From Cyanobacteria bacterium FACHB-DQ100 (GTDB lineage: Bacteria > Cyanobacteriota > Cyanobacteriia > Leptolyngbyales > Leptolyngbyaceae): a DNA stretch of 64,000 bases. Positions 52,887 to 62,640 of this stretch are shown one piece after another; the stretch's first letter is position 1, and every line of letters begins with the position of its first letter. A program made the translations under genes and the position numbers. Where the stretch lies: assembly GCA_014695195.1 (NCBI GenBank), contig JACJNW010000044.1:62001-126000 (forward strand). Direction: 5' to 3'. Under the pieces are notes generated by a model that saw only the letters and a program-made list of their open reading frames with translations, had not been told where the DNA came from and did not search any database.

Positions 52887-53296
52887 TTCAACGCCTGCCA
52901 GTCCTTGGTCAATACTTCGCCCCATCGTGCTGCCAAACTGACTTGAGTAAAGGGCACTTCGATGGATTGATCGCCCAAATCAAATGCAAGTGCGATCGTT
53001 TTTCCCTTAGTGGGTGGCGCATTGAGATCAACGGCTTCACCGTTTACCAGCAATCGAATATTTTGCACAGATTCTAATGAAAAAGTATCGGTTTCGGTCA
53101 CTGCTTTGCGGGTTGCTTTGCCGACCGTTAGTGTATCTTCTTTTTGTCCCAAAACTGAGTAAATATCGTATTTCGCTCGTCCAAACGGTTCTGCCCAACG
53201 GCGGTAGGTTTCTAAGGTTTGATATTCATTCCAGCCTGCATACGCTAATCCAATAAATGCTGCCAATAACGGCAACCATAACAACCCGTGAATCAT
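52883..53296 (-). CDS. Small membrane-anchored protein, unknown function
   Basis: A 137-residue protein with one N-terminal membrane anchor (IHGLLWLPLLAAFIGLAYAGW) and a soluble C-terminal domain (about 40-137) of beta-strand character. The frame extends to 53392 but ATG 53296 is the natural start, just before the anchor. Its stop overlaps the DUF2079-type gene by 4 bases (ATGA), suggesting coupled translation and a shared complex. I do not recognise a family. Confidence 0.72.
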   Translation of the reverse strand: MIHGLLWLPLLAAFIGLAYAGWNEYQTLETYRRWAEPFGRAKYDIYSVLGQKEDTLTVGKATRKAVTETDTFSLESVQNIRLLVNGEAVDLNAPPTKGKTIALAFDLGDQSIEVPFTQVSLAARWGEVLTKDWQALK

Positions 53297-53412
53297 AATT
53301 TTGAAGGCGCACGATCGACAGTTTCCATCGTGCCATAGCTTTATTGTTCTAAACACACGAGAACAGCAGTATCGGCTATGGTTGGAGTGCAAGTAGGATT
53401 TTGGCTTCTATT

Positions 53413-55248
53413 ATGAGAAAGCTCCTGATCATCGCCCTCTGTCTTGTGGGATTGGGTTGGGCGATCGTGCAGTTTCCCGGTTTAGCCACTCAAGGCACTT
53501 ACGATCGCATCATTCTCGATTTCCGCGATGACCTCGCCAACGCTGAGATTCAATCTCAGATTGATGCGATCGCGCAAAATTATCATGTCCGCCCTCAGTT
53601 AAATAGTCAATTTTCACAACTCGAACATCTTTATACGGTTGAAGGCGACAAATCGCTGTTAGACCAACTGAAAAAATCCAATTTGAAGCGATACACCGAA
53701 GCGATCGAGCCGGATTATATCTATCGCATTCCCCAAGGTGAAACGCCGAAAGCGGTTCGTTCAAACTCTGAACCAAAGCTCTCCGCTCTAGCGCCCAACG
53801 ATCCGATGTACAGCCAACAATGGAACTTGCACAACATTGGCATCGAATCAGGCTGGACAGAAACGAAAGGACGGGGTGTAACGGTTGCAGTGATTGATAC
53901 CGGAGTCTCGAAGGTTCCCGATTTAGAGCAGACTAACTTTGTTACAGGCTACGATTTTGTGAACGATAGCGACAATGCCGAAGACGACAACGGACATGGA
54001 ACTCACGTTGCAGGCACGATCGCACAGTCCACAAACAATAACTTTGGCGTTGCCGGAATTGCTTACGAAGCAAACATTATGCCGCTCAAGGTTCTGAGTT
54101 CTTTTGGCGGTGGAACCGTTGCAGACATTGCGGAAGCCATTCGATTTGCAGCAGATAACAAAGCTGATGTGATCAACCTCAGTTTGGGTGGCGGTGGTGA
54201 AAGTTCAGTGCTGAAAGATGCGATCGACTATGCTCACGGTAAAGGGGTCGTGGTCGTCGCAGCGGCGGGAAATTCCAGCAGCAATGCGGCAGATTATCCA
54301 GCACGGTATCCTCATGCGATCGCGGTGGCAGCATTAGATGCCTCTGGAGAAAAAGCGCCTTATTCTAACTTTGGTGCCGGGGTGGATATTGCTGCTCCGG
54401 GTGGCTCAACGGCTCAAGGTGAAGCAGGCGGCATTCTGCAAAATACACTGAATCCCCAAACGGGTGAATCTGTGTTTGCAGCCTTTCAAGGAACGAGCAT
54501 GGCGGCTCCGCACGTTGCGGGAGTGGCAGCTTTGATCAAAGCCGCAGGAGTCACCGAACCTGATGAAGTGTTAACTGTTCTGAAGCAATCCGCTCGCAAA
54601 GTTGAAGCTGATGAACTAAATCATTTTGGAGCCGGAAAGCTGGATGCCTCAGCAGCAGTCAAACTCGCGCTACACGGCAAGATTACGTTTAACGATTTTT
54701 GGCGCTGGCTGCGGGATAATGGCTATCTAAATCCGCGCTTCTGGATCGATGGTGGAGTCGTAGGACTACTGCCAAAACTGGCAATGGTACTCGGTTCTTA
54801 TCTATTGGCATGGTTCTTGAAAGTGTACTTCCCGTTCAACTGGGGTTGGGCGATGTCTTCAGGTTTAGTCGCTGGAAGTTCTGGACTGTTCTTTCTCCGG
54901 GGACTGTACCGATTTGATATGCCGCAATTTCCGTTCCGCATCCTGGGAAGTTCGCTGCCTGAACTGGGAAGCGCAATTCAAGCGAGTGGAGCGCTCAATC
55001 CGATTTCTGCCAGTGTGCTGATTCCGTTTATGCTGCTTGCGTTATTGTTAGGACATTCTCAGGGAAGATTGTTTGCGATCGGCACGACGATCGGCGTGAC
55101 GACTTTCCTGGGAATTAGCGCGATCGTTGATCCACAAGTCATGTGGCTCGGTGAGGGTTTCATCGGGAGAGCGTATTTGATTGTGAATGCACTACTCTGC
55201 TATGGGCTAGCGCGATTGGCTTTGAAAGCGGGAGAAAGAACAGTATGA
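53413..55248 (+). CDS. Subtilisin-like (S8) serine protease with C-terminal membrane domain
   Basis: A 611-residue subtilase. An N-terminal hydrophobic segment (residues 3-23) may be a signal or anchor. A propeptide-like region (about 25-125) precedes the catalytic domain. The triad is Asp162 (AVIDTGVSKVPDLE), His195 (NGHGTHVAGTI) and Ser362 (GTSMAAPHVAG); oxyanion Asn287 (AAAGNSSS) is present. After about residue 410, a ~180-residue region has five or so hydrophobic segments, unusual for this family. The ATG 53413 is chosen over an upstream TTG at 53401. The stop overlaps a small gene by 4 bases. Substrate unknown. Confidence 0.88.
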   Translation: MRKLLIIALCLVGLGWAIVQFPGLATQGTYDRIILDFRDDLANAEIQSQIDAIAQNYHVRPQLNSQFSQLEHLYTVEGDKSLLDQLKKSNLKRYTEAIEPDYIYRIPQGETPKAVRSNSEPKLSALAPNDPMYSQQWNLHNIGIESGWTETKGRGVTVAVIDTGVSKVPDLEQTNFVTGYDFVNDSDNAEDDNGHGTHVAGTIAQSTNNNFGVAGIAYEANIMPLKVLSSFGGGTVADIAEAIRFAADNKADVINLSLGGGGESSVLKDAIDYAHGKGVVVVAAAGNSSSNAADYPARYPHAIAVAALDASGEKAPYSNFGAGVDIAAPGGSTAQGEAGGILQNTLNPQTGESVFAAFQGTSMAAPHVAGVAALIKAAGVTEPDEVLTVLKQSARKVEADELNHFGAGKLDASAAVKLALHGKITFNDFWRWLRDNGYLNPRFWIDGGVVGLLPKLAMVLGSYLLAWFLKVYFPFNWGWAMSSGLVAGSSGLFFLRGLYRFDMPQFPFRILGSSLPELGSAIQASGALNPISASVLIPFMLLALLLGHSQGRLFAIGTTIGVTTFLGISAIVDPQVMWLGEGFIGRAYLIVNALLCYGLARLALKAGERTV

Positions 55249-55460
55249 CCGTGACCGGAGTGATTCAGCGTAAAGGATTTGGGACAGGAGCTTGGGCGAT
55301 CGATGCCGACAATGGCAAGTCTTACGAATTACACAAGCCCCCGGAAGAATTGCAGCACGCAGGGCTAAAAGTCACCGTTGAAGGAGATATCCGCGATGAT
55401 GTGATGAGCTTTGCAATGATCGGACAAATTCTTGAAGTGAAACAGTTTCAGATTCTCTAA
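55245..55460 (+). CDS. Small OB-like or SH3-like protein, unknown function
   Basis: A 71-residue soluble protein, predicted almost wholly beta (TVTGVIQRKGFGTGAWAIDADNGKSYELHKPPEEL then LKVTVEGDIRDDVMSFAMIG). The pattern recalls small OB- or SH3-like domains but I cannot name a family. Its ATG overlaps the subtilase stop by 4 bases (ATGA), suggesting coupled expression and a possible regulator or partner of that protease. A perfect terminator follows. Confidence 0.7.
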   Translation: MTVTGVIQRKGFGTGAWAIDADNGKSYELHKPPEELQHAGLKVTVEGDIRDDVMSFAMIGQILEVKQFQIL

Positions 55461-55510
55461 TGCTGTTTTAGCGCAAACACAGAAACACTTAAGGCAGCTT
55501 TAATTCAAGT

Positions 55511-55556
55511 AAATAGGGTAGCTGAGCCAGCGAAGTCTAGCCCAGCTACCCTATTT
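55511..55556. terminator. Perfect bidirectional terminator after the subtilase pair
   Basis: Perfect 14-bp arms 55511-55524 and 55543-55556 around an 18-base loop, with AAAT/ATTT ends. It separates the small OB-like gene from the convergent glycine-zipper gene. Confidence 0.8.
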
Positions 55557-55584
55557 AGTTAAGTTAGTTAAGTGGTTTTGCAAG

Positions 55585-56151
55585 CTATTTCGGATCTTCA
55601 TTCACCGGAACTAGCTTATAAAGCGTGTCACCCGTGGGGGCAGTGGGTGAAGCAGTGGGCATATTGACGACTCGTTGTGCTGGAGCTTGAACATCATTGG
55701 CGATCGCTTTTACCGCGTTAACCGCATTGATCACAGTTCTCACAGTTTCGTTGACACCATCTGCTGTCTGCCTCACTGTACTCACAGTGCTTCTCACAGT
55801 ATGACTTACATTGGTTGTCACACTGTTAACCGCCTCGTTCACATCTTTGGTAGAACCATCGATATTCTCAGCGACACTGTTGACCGAATCTCCAATCTGC
55901 TGAACGGCATCATTGAGAGTATCAGCAGTTGATTTTGCAGTTCCACCTACGTTACGGATGCTGCGATTGAATCGCTCTGTCACTTCTGGGGTCAGAAGCG
56001 ATGCTGCAAAACCACCCAAGATTGCTCCGATCGATGCTCCAATCACAATCTTCGTCAAGCCATTTCCGCTCCCTGGTGGGCTAGCTGATGAATAGCTAGA
56101 ACTATTAACCGGAGGAGTTTCTGTTGTTAAAAACTGATTGCTATTCGTCAC
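55585..56151 (-). CDS. Glycine-zipper and amphipathic-helix repeat protein
   Basis: A 188-residue protein. A short Ser/Thr/Pro-rich N-terminus precedes a glycine-zipper membrane-inserting segment (IVIGASIGAILGGFAASLL, about 36-54). Next is a long run of 11-residue-like amphipathic units (repeated ...VNSVxxNxxxTVxxVxxTxxG...) to about 165, and a short tail. Such repeats resemble LEA or apolipoprotein-type helices that lie along membranes. The start is a GTG at 56151 with GGAG 10 bases upstream. A paralogous protein is encoded 39 bases upstream, on the same strand. Function unknown. Confidence 0.72.
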   Translation of the reverse strand: MTNSNQFLTTETPPVNSSSYSSASPPGSGNGLTKIVIGASIGAILGGFAASLLTPEVTERFNRSIRNVGGTAKSTADTLNDAVQQIGDSVNSVAENIDGSTKDVNEAVNSVTTNVSHTVRSTVSTVRQTADGVNETVRTVINAVNAVKAIANDVQAPAQRVVNMPTASPTAPTGDTLYKLVPVNEDPK

Positions 56152-56190
56152 GGTCGCATGTCTCCTGATTGACTGACTTCGATCTTCTGC

Positions 56191-57195
56191 TTACTCTCTC
56201 CGCTCAAAAGATTCGTAGAAAGCGTCAACCGGATCGACTTCTGCGTTTTGTTCCATCGTCGGGTAAGTGTAGGACTGTTCTGTTTGAATGTCCACTGGCT
56301 GATCGACATCCATCTCGACTGATTTTGCAGACATTTCGCGATCGATCACAGATTCTCCAGTTGAAGACTGTGTAGCATAAGCAGCATTATCGATCGTTTG
56401 GCTTGTTGCTTGTCCGGTTTGGTCGATCGCATTGGCAGTGGTCGAAGCCGCTTGTTGCGTTCCTTGGCTTACCGCTTGTCCAGTTTGGTCGATCGCATTG
56501 GCAGTGGTTGAAGCGGCTTGTTGTGTTCCTTTGCTTACCGCTTGTCCGGTCTGAGAGACAGCATTTGCAGTGGTCGAAGCGGCTTGCTGTACTCCTTGGC
56601 TCACGGCTTGTCCGGTTTGCTGAATCACATCAGCAGTCGTTGAAACAGCTTGTTGCGCCCCTTGGCTTACGGCGTGTCCGGTTTGCTGAATCACATCCGC
56701 CGTTCCAGATGCAACTTGTTGAACGCCATGTGCCACGTTATGTGCAGCCTCAGATGTTCCTCCTACAACTGCATAGCTCACACCGTCTCCAATACTTTGT
56801 GCTGCTTCTCCGATGCCTTTTGCAGTGGTTCCCAAGCCTTCCCCGATCGTACCCAGTGCTTTACCAAAGCCTTTAGAGGCGCGGTTAAAGCCTTCAGATA
56901 CTTTTCGACCAGCTAACAGTCCGATCGATGCTCCAATTAGCGCACCAACTAACGCTCTTGAGAGGGGTGAACCTAGGCTAGAGCTATCAGATTTCACTTC
57001 TGGCTTGTAGTCAGTCGAAGCGGGTGTTTTAGCCTCCATGTTAGCTGAGGTCGGATAGCTTTGTGATTGAGGGGTTGAGGTCGGATAGCTTTGTGATTGA
57101 GGGGTTGAGGTCGGATAGCTCTGTGATTGGGGGGTTGAGGTCGATTGCTGTGGATAGTTCGTTTGATTGGTATTAAACTGATCTTCTTGAAGCAT
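56191..57195 (-). CDS. Larger glycine-zipper and amphipathic-repeat protein, paralogue of the next gene
   Basis: A 334-residue protein. The N-terminal ~50 residues contain three STPQSQSYPT units. A glycine-zipper segment (ALVGALIGASIGLLAG, about 85-100) follows. The middle and C-terminal part has repeats (QTGQAVSQGTQQAASTTANAI-type 20-residue units) with amphipathic, Gln/Ala/Thr-rich helices. The order of zipper then amphipathic repeats matches the adjacent 188-residue protein, so the two look like ancient paralogues. The ATG 57195 is good. A role in membrane stress or protection is only a guess. Confidence 0.72.
   Translation of the reverse strand: MLQEDQFNTNQTNYPQQSTSTPQSQSYPTSTPQSQSYPTSTPQSQSYPTSANMEAKTPASTDYKPEVKSDSSSLGSPLSRALVGALIGASIGLLAGRKVSEGFNRASKGFGKALGTIGEGLGTTAKGIGEAAQSIGDGVSYAVVGGTSEAAHNVAHGVQQVASGTADVIQQTGHAVSQGAQQAVSTTADVIQQTGQAVSQGVQQAASTTANAVSQTGQAVSKGTQQAASTTANAIDQTGQAVSQGTQQAASTTANAIDQTGQATSQTIDNAAYATQSSTGESVIDREMSAKSVEMDVDQPVDIQTEQSYTYPTMEQNAEVDPVDAFYESFERRE
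57047..57136. repeat. Tandem 30-bp repeats in the glycine-zipper gene
   Basis: Three consecutive 30-bp units at 57047-57076, 57077-57106 and 57107-57136, the first two identical and the third with two substitutions. Each encodes STPQSQSYPT in frame. Such exact tandem copies indicate recent expansion and probable length variation. Confidence 0.85.
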
Positions 57196-57327
57196 GGCTC
57201 TTTTCCCTGGTTAAAAGTTTGTTGACTGATGAGTGATTAAATAGTCATCTACAGCAAAGCTAACGAGTTCACTTTAGGACTAAATGCCCCCAAAGACAGA
57301 CTTACAGCAAATTGCAATCAAACAAAA

Positions 57328-57360
57328 CTTCGGAGATTAGTCGCAATCTAATCTCCGAAG
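57328..57360 (-). terminator. Terminator of the mfd gene
   Basis: Perfect 13-bp arms (57348-57360 and 57328-57340) with a 7-base loop. On the minus strand, where the mfd transcript runs, it is followed by TTTTGTTTG, a good rho-independent signal. It begins 32 bases after the mfd stop. Confidence 0.88.
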
Positions 57361-57392
57361 AACGATAGGAATTTTAGAGCGAAGCTATTGCA

Positions 57393-60300
57393 TTACACCA
57401 ATGCGGGTTCCGGTAAAGCACCTTGCATCCGGCTTAACCAGTCAATTAAGTTCGTGAGCTGTTGATCGGCACTGAGCGCACCTAAACCGCGAACCGTAAC
57501 TTTTCCAGCCATGAAGACAAAGCGCGATCGTAGATGCTCCGGTAGATTCTCCTTCAGCAAATTCCAAGCCGGTTCTTCCATCGGAGTTTCCAAAATAACG
57601 TGCTGCTTGCCTTCGGGCTTGATGCGAGAGAAACCAAGCTTTTTAGCGATTTGCTTCAGTTCCATGACTCTAAGAAGCTGTTGAGCCGCGATCGGGATTT
57701 GACCATAAAGATCATTCCAGTCGGCTGCGACTTGCACCAATTCAGCTTTTGATTGTGCCGCCGCGACCGCACGATAAGCACCCATTTTCTGATCTAAGTC
57801 TGGAATATAATCGGCAGGAATAAATGCTGTGAGACTGAGATCAATCTGCGTATCATCGACTTGCGGGATTTCTTGACCGCGGATTTCCTGGATTGCTTCT
57901 TGCAGCATCTCCATATATAGATCAAAGCCGATCGCATCCATCTGTCCAGATTGTTCTGCACCGAGTAAGTTACCCACTCCTCGGATTTCCATGTCTCGCA
58001 TGGCTAACTGATAACCCGATCCAAGTTGAGTAAACTCTTGCAGAGCGCGGAGCCGTTGACGGGCTGCATCTGAAAGTTGATGTTGTTTCGGATAGAACAA
58101 CCACGCGTGGGCTTGAATGCCTGCACGTCCAACTCGACCTCGCAACTGATAAAGCTGCGATAAGCCGAATTTCTGAGCATCTTCGATCAAAATGGTATTC
58201 ACTCTCGGAATATCTAAGCCGGATTCGATGATGGTTGTACACAGTAACACATCGGCTTCACCTGCGCCGAAGGTTAGCATCACTGCCTCCAGTTCAGATT
58301 CAGGCATTTGACCATGCGCGATCGCAATTCTCACACCCGAAATCATTTCCCGAATTCGAGCGGAGATTTCTTCGATGCCTTCAACACGCGGAACCACATA
58401 GAAGACTTGACCGCCGCGGTCGAGTTCTTGCCGAATCGCCGATCGCACCATTTCACCGTCGTAAGGTGATAGATGCGTTTTAATCGGACGACGAGAAGGC
58501 GGCGGCGTAGTGATTAAGCTCATTTCCCGCACCCCCGAGAGCGCCATGTACAAGGTTCTTGGAATCGGAGTTGCGCTGAGCGTTAAAACATCAACTTGAG
58601 TCTTAAGGGATTTGATTTTCTCTTTTTGATTGACCCCGAATCGTTGTTCTTCATCCACCACCAACAATCCTAAATCTTTGAATGCAACGCCTTTCCCTAA
58701 GAGTTGGTGTGTTCCGACGACAATATCTAATTCTCCAGTAATCATGCGGCGCTGAATGTCTTTGCGCTCTTCAGCCGTGCGGAATCGGTTGAGCAATCCA
58801 ACTTGGATCGGGTAAGGTGCAAAGCGTTCTTTCAGAGTGTGATAGTGCTGTTGGGTCAGAATTGTTGTCGGTGCAAGTAATGCAACTTGCTTTCCGGCGG
58901 TGACTGCTTTGAAAATAGCTCGAATGGCGACTTCAGTTTTACCAAAGCCCACATCACCGCAAACTAAGCGATCCATTGGTCGATCGCTTTCCATATCCAC
59001 CTTGACATCCTGAACTGCTTTTAACTGATCCGGTGTGGGCTGATACGGGAAAGAATCTTCCATTTCCTGCTGCCACGGCATATCCAACGGATAGGTAAAT
59101 CCTTGCTGCTGTGCCCGTTGTGCGTAAAGCTGCAAGAGATCAACCGCAACCTTTTTAACCGCTTTGCGAACTTTGCTCTTGGTTTTTTCCCAAGCTTTGC
59201 TCGACATCTTGTTTAGTTCAGGTTTCGCATCTCCCACACCGCGAAAACGGGAGAGTGACCCTAACTGATCGGCTGCAACTCTTAACAATCCATCTGCATA
59301 CTTCAGAACTAAGTATTCACGAGTTTCATTGTTAATTGTTAAGCTTTCAAGCTTGAGAAACTGTCCAATTCCATGACTTTTATGAACAACGAAGTCTCCA
59401 GGCTGTAACTTATTGGGATCAACTTGTTTCGATGCAGCACGACGACGCTTACGAACATAAGTCGGTGTTGCTAAGGTTTGCTGTCCGAAGAACTCTTTAT
59501 CAGTAACAATAACAATGCGGAAGGTTGGTAAGACAAATCCTTCAAGTTCCGCTAAGCCAGAGTATTTAAGAGCAACTGGAATATGCTGTGTTTGGAGCTT
59601 GTCGATCGCCAGAAAGTCCTTCTGATTCGGCACAAACTGCGCGGGACAATCATGCTCTTGCAGCAATGCGACCGATCGCGACGGTTGCGCCGAAACGAGC
59701 CAAATTGCAAAGTTACGATCGCGCTCTTGCCGCAGGGTTTCTGCCAGTCGCGCAAACTGATGGGGAATCGCGGGAACCGGACGACAAGCCAGATTTAAGC
59801 CATTCTTTTCTTCAGAAAGCTCATTAAGAGTCATGCGATCGAACCGTTCAACCTCAATCAAAGCAGAGTCTAAAGTTCGGTGAATTTTCGGCAAGGTGGG
59901 TTTGACTTCTTGCCATTGTTCCTCAACGTGTTCAACCCAACGATCGCTATGTGCCTGAGTCATTTCAGGTTCATCGATCGCGATGATTGTATTGCTAGAT
60001 AGATAATCTAATAAAGATGCAGGACGATCGAACGCTAACCCTAAAAAGCGACGCATTCCCTCAATGGCTACGCCCTCTGCAAAGCGCTCTTGATCTTCGG
60101 GCGAAAGATATTCAAGAACAGTCTCATCTAATGCAGATTGAATGATCGGACTAAAGCTAGTTGGTGTTAAAGTGACTTGCGTAACGCGATCGAGCGATCG
60201 TTGTGTTCCTGGATCAAACTCGCGAATCTGATCTAACTCATCCCCGAATAGCTCTATTCGCACCGGTAATTCTGCTGCAACCGGAAACACATCAATAATG

Positions 60301-60839
60301 TCTCCGCGTCGGCTCCATTGTCCTTCGGTTTCAACTAAGTTCGATCGTTCATAGCCCAACTTCGCTAACGTATCGCTCAACTGTCCGAGGTTGATTTCTT
60401 TGCCCTTCTCCAGCGTCACGAAGTAGGGCGTAAACGCTTCAGGCGGCGGCAAATGCGGTTGAAGGGCGCGTTCGGTCGCGACGATCGCTGTTTTTCCCGT
60501 TCCCTTCACCAAATCCGCCAGCGTTTGCAACTGTCCCCAAGTCATCTCAGCTTCAGGATCAAACGGCTCATAGGGAGACGATTCTGAAGTTGGATAAAAA
60601 TGCACCGTATCCCAGCCCATCGCATCCATCTGAGCGCTCCAGCGCCCGGCCTCCTCCAGTGTTGCCGTAATCACTAAGAGTGGTCGATCGCTTGCCTGTG
60701 CCAACGTTGACGCGACAATCCCTTTGGCTAAACGAGATAAGCCACTGAGATGCAGCGTCGAATGTTGCTTGAGTTTGCTGAGCAGTTCGGTGGTGAGCGG
60801 CGATCGACCGAGTGCGCGGGTAATCGAAGAAAAAGCCAT
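57393..60839 (-). CDS. mfd: Transcription-repair coupling factor Mfd
   Basis: A 1148-residue SF2 translocase that removes stalled RNA polymerase and recruits UvrA. The N-terminal UvrB-like region ([13 protein letters not shown]..) is followed by the RNA polymerase-interaction region ([18 protein letters not shown]). Walker A is [11 protein letters not shown] and the DEAD-box position is DEEQRFGV, with [10 protein letters not shown]. The C-terminal [54 protein letters not shown] block is diagnostic. Full length. ATG 60839. It is divergent from the CNNM-type gene. Confidence 0.97.
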   Translation of the reverse strand: MAFSSITRALGRSPLTTELLSKLKQHSTLHLSGLSRLAKGIVASTLAQASDRPLLVITATLEEAGRWSAQMDAMGWDTVHFYPTSESSPYEPFDPEAEMTWGQLQTLADLVKGTGKTAIVATERALQPHLPPPEAFTPYFVTLEKGKEINLGQLSDTLAKLGYERSNLVETEGQWSRRGDIIDVFPVAAELPVRIELFGDELDQIREFDPGTQRSLDRVTQVTLTPTSFSPIIQSALDETVLEYLSPEDQERFAEGVAIEGMRRFLGLAFDRPASLLDYLSSNTIIAIDEPEMTQAHSDRWVEHVEEQWQEVKPTLPKIHRTLDSALIEVERFDRMTLNELSEEKNGLNLACRPVPAIPHQFARLAETLRQERDRNFAIWLVSAQPSRSVALLQEHDCPAQFVPNQKDFLAIDKLQTQHIPVALKYSGLAELEGFVLPTFRIVIVTDKEFFGQQTLATPTYVRKRRRAASKQVDPNKLQPGDFVVHKSHGIGQFLKLESLTINNETREYLVLKYADGLLRVAADQLGSLSRFRGVGDAKPELNKMSSKAWEKTKSKVRKAVKKVAVDLLQLYAQRAQQQGFTYPLDMPWQQEMEDSFPYQPTPDQLKAVQDVKVDMESDRPMDRLVCGDVGFGKTEVAIRAIFKAVTAGKQVALLAPTTILTQQHYHTLKERFAPYPIQVGLLNRFRTAEERKDIQRRMITGELDIVVGTHQLLGKGVAFKDLGLLVVDEEQRFGVNQKEKIKSLKTQVDVLTLSATPIPRTLYMALSGVREMSLITTPPPSRRPIKTHLSPYDGEMVRSAIRQELDRGGQVFYVVPRVEGIEEISARIREMISGVRIAIAHGQMPESELEAVMLTFGAGEADVLLCTTIIESGLDIPRVNTILIEDAQKFGLSQLYQLRGRVGRAGIQAHAWLFYPKQHQLSDAARQRLRALQEFTQLGSGYQLAMRDMEIRGVGNLLGAEQSGQMDAIGFDLYMEMLQEAIQEIRGQEIPQVDDTQIDLSLTAFIPADYIPDLDQKMGAYRAVAAAQSKAELVQVAADWNDLYGQIPIAAQQLLRVMELKQIAKKLGFSRIKPEGKQHVILETPMEEPAWNLLKENLPEHLRSRFVFMAGKVTVRGLGALSADQQLTNLIDWLSRMQGALPEPALV

Positions 60840-60982
60840 GTCGGACAGAAGATCTTAATGGGTCTTTACATTCTATCGAATTGAGTTTCTGCTGACAGAC
60901 GGAAGACCAAATGCCCGAAAGTATTCACCATTGGAAGATAAACTATTACAGTCCGTTCTCTCGGCAAAGTGCCAATTTCTGG

Positions 60983-62311
60983 ATGAATTCGTTCACCTCC
61001 GACCTGCTGATTATTCTGTTTCTGACGCTGGCAAACGGGTTATTTGTCATGTCTGAACTGGCGATCGTGTCTGCCCGCAAAGTCCGCCTTCTGCAAAGCG
61101 CGAATCAAGGCGACGCTAAAGCGAGAGTCGCCCTACGTCTAGCAGAGCAGCCGAATAATTTTTTAGCAATCGTTCAGGTCGGCATTACTTTAATTGGAAT
61201 TGCGTCCGGTGCATTCGGGGAACAAGCCTTAACTCGTCGATTAGAACCATTCTTTCAATCCGTGCCCTTTCTTGCGCCGTACAGTCAAGCGCTGGCGTTT
61301 GGAATTGCCATTTTGAGCCTGACTTATCTGACGCTGATTGTCGGTGAACTCGTACCAAAACGACTCGCACTCAACTCGCCAGAAGTAATTGCAACTTGGG
61401 CAGCCGTTCCGATGAGTTTGATGGCAAAAATCGCAGCCCCGATCGTCTATTTACTCAGCACGTCTACCAATATTGCGGTTCGATTTTTGGGCATTCGTCC
61501 GTCGGATGATCCGCCTGTCACCGAAGAAGAAATCCGCGTGATGATCGAGCAAGGCACCGAAGCGGGAATGTTCGAGCAGGCAGAAGAAGACATTATGAAG
61601 CGGGTGTTTCGGCTGGGCGATCGTCGTATTAGTTCGTTGATGACTCCCCGCTTAGAGATTACCTGGATTGATCTGGAGGATTCGATCGACGAGATTCGTC
61701 GCCAGATAACAGAAAGCGCCCATGCTCGATTTCCCGTTTGTCAGGGTGGATTAGATCACTTGCTCGGTGTGGTGCAAACTTATGATCTGTTGGTTAATCT
61801 CATGTCGGGGCAGTCGCTTGAGTTTACCAGTTCGCTCCAGACTCCGGTGTTTGTGCCAGAAAGTACCCGCGCCCTGAAAGTATTGGAATTGTTTAAGCAA
61901 ACCGGAACTCAGATTGCATTTGTGGTCGATGAGTATGGGGTGATTCAGGGACTGGTGACGCTGACGGATGTGTTGCAGGCGATCGTCGGAGACATTCCCA
62001 CAGTTGAGGAGTTAGCAGAACCGCAAGCGATTCAGCGCGAGGATGGTTCTTGGCTACTGGATGGAATGCTGCCCATTTATCAATTCAAAGAGATTTTAGA
62101 CCTTGAAGACCAAGAGCTTCCCGGAGAACAGCGAGGTAGCTATCAGACGTTGGGCGGTTTTGTGGTGATGTATTTGGGACGCATTCCCACCGCTTCGGAT
62201 GCTTTCGAGTGGGAAACACTCCGGTTTGAAGTGATGGATATGGACGGCAATCGCGTGGATAAAGTTTTAGTTGAGGCTGCTAAGTCCTACGGAACAATCC
62301 AAGAGATGTAA
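60983..62311 (+). CDS. CNNM/CorC-type protein with DUF21, CBS pair and CorC_HlyC domains
   Basis: A 442-residue membrane protein often labelled hemolysin-family. The DUF21 membrane domain (about 1-200) has four hydrophobic segments and the motif VMSELAIVSARKVRLLQSANQGDAKARVALRLAE. The CBS pair (about 210-345) has RISSLMTPRLEITWIDLED and VDEYGVIQGLVTLTDVLQAIVGD. A C-terminal CorC_HlyC domain follows. It likely affects Mg2+ or metal transport. The ATG at 60983 (MNSFTSDLLIIL) starts the membrane domain; the frame also opens at 60911. Divergent from mfd, and its stop is 3 bases before the convergent cupin gene. Confidence 0.88.
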   Translation: MNSFTSDLLIILFLTLANGLFVMSELAIVSARKVRLLQSANQGDAKARVALRLAEQPNNFLAIVQVGITLIGIASGAFGEQALTRRLEPFFQSVPFLAPYSQALAFGIAILSLTYLTLIVGELVPKRLALNSPEVIATWAAVPMSLMAKIAAPIVYLLSTSTNIAVRFLGIRPSDDPPVTEEEIRVMIEQGTEAGMFEQAEEDIMKRVFRLGDRRISSLMTPRLEITWIDLEDSIDEIRRQITESAHARFPVCQGGLDHLLGVVQTYDLLVNLMSGQSLEFTSSLQTPVFVPESTRALKVLELFKQTGTQIAFVVDEYGVIQGLVTLTDVLQAIVGDIPTVEELAEPQAIQREDGSWLLDGMLPIYQFKEILDLEDQELPGEQRGSYQTLGGFVVMYLGRIPTASDAFEWETLRFEVMDMDGNRVDKVLVEAAKSYGTIQEM

Positions 62312-62314
62312 CAC

Positions 62315-62638
62315 TTAAGCGAACAGCGCATGAATCGCTAACCAAATACAAGCAGGATTGTTGCTGGTATAGCTCACCCGATGTTTTTGGTGGGCTGGAA
62401 TCAATAGATAATTTCCTGCTTTGAGATCGATCGTTCTCCCATCCTCATACATTAACTGCGCCTCACCCTGCAATAGCAACACCCATTCATCGCGGGGTTG
62501 ATCGTACCATTCACCCTCCGGCGTGGTTTGTCCAGTTGAAATAATGCGTTCAACTAATAGCTGATCGGTTTCAATTAATGGCTCAAATAGTTCTCGATCG
62601 AGCGATCGCTCCCCAATCTCAAAGATGTTTCCAATCAT
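62315..62638 (-). CDS. Cupin-domain protein
   Basis: A 107-residue single cupin. The two conserved motifs are present: the first with WYDQPRDEWVLLLQGEAQLMYEDG and the second with AGNYLLIPAHQKHRV. Metal ligands (His, Glu) seem partly kept. The likely start is ATG 62638 (MIGNIFEIG...), 2 bases after the stop of the upstream aldehyde dehydrogenase, so these two are cotranscribed. No substrate can be inferred; many such small cupins are sugar-nucleotide or phenolic-related. Confidence 0.82.
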   Translation of the reverse strand: MIGNIFEIGERSLDRELFEPLIETDQLLVERIISTGQTTPEGEWYDQPRDEWVLLLQGEAQLMYEDGRTIDLKAGNYLLIPAHQKHRVSYTSNNPACIWLAIHALFA

Positions 62639-62640
62639 AC

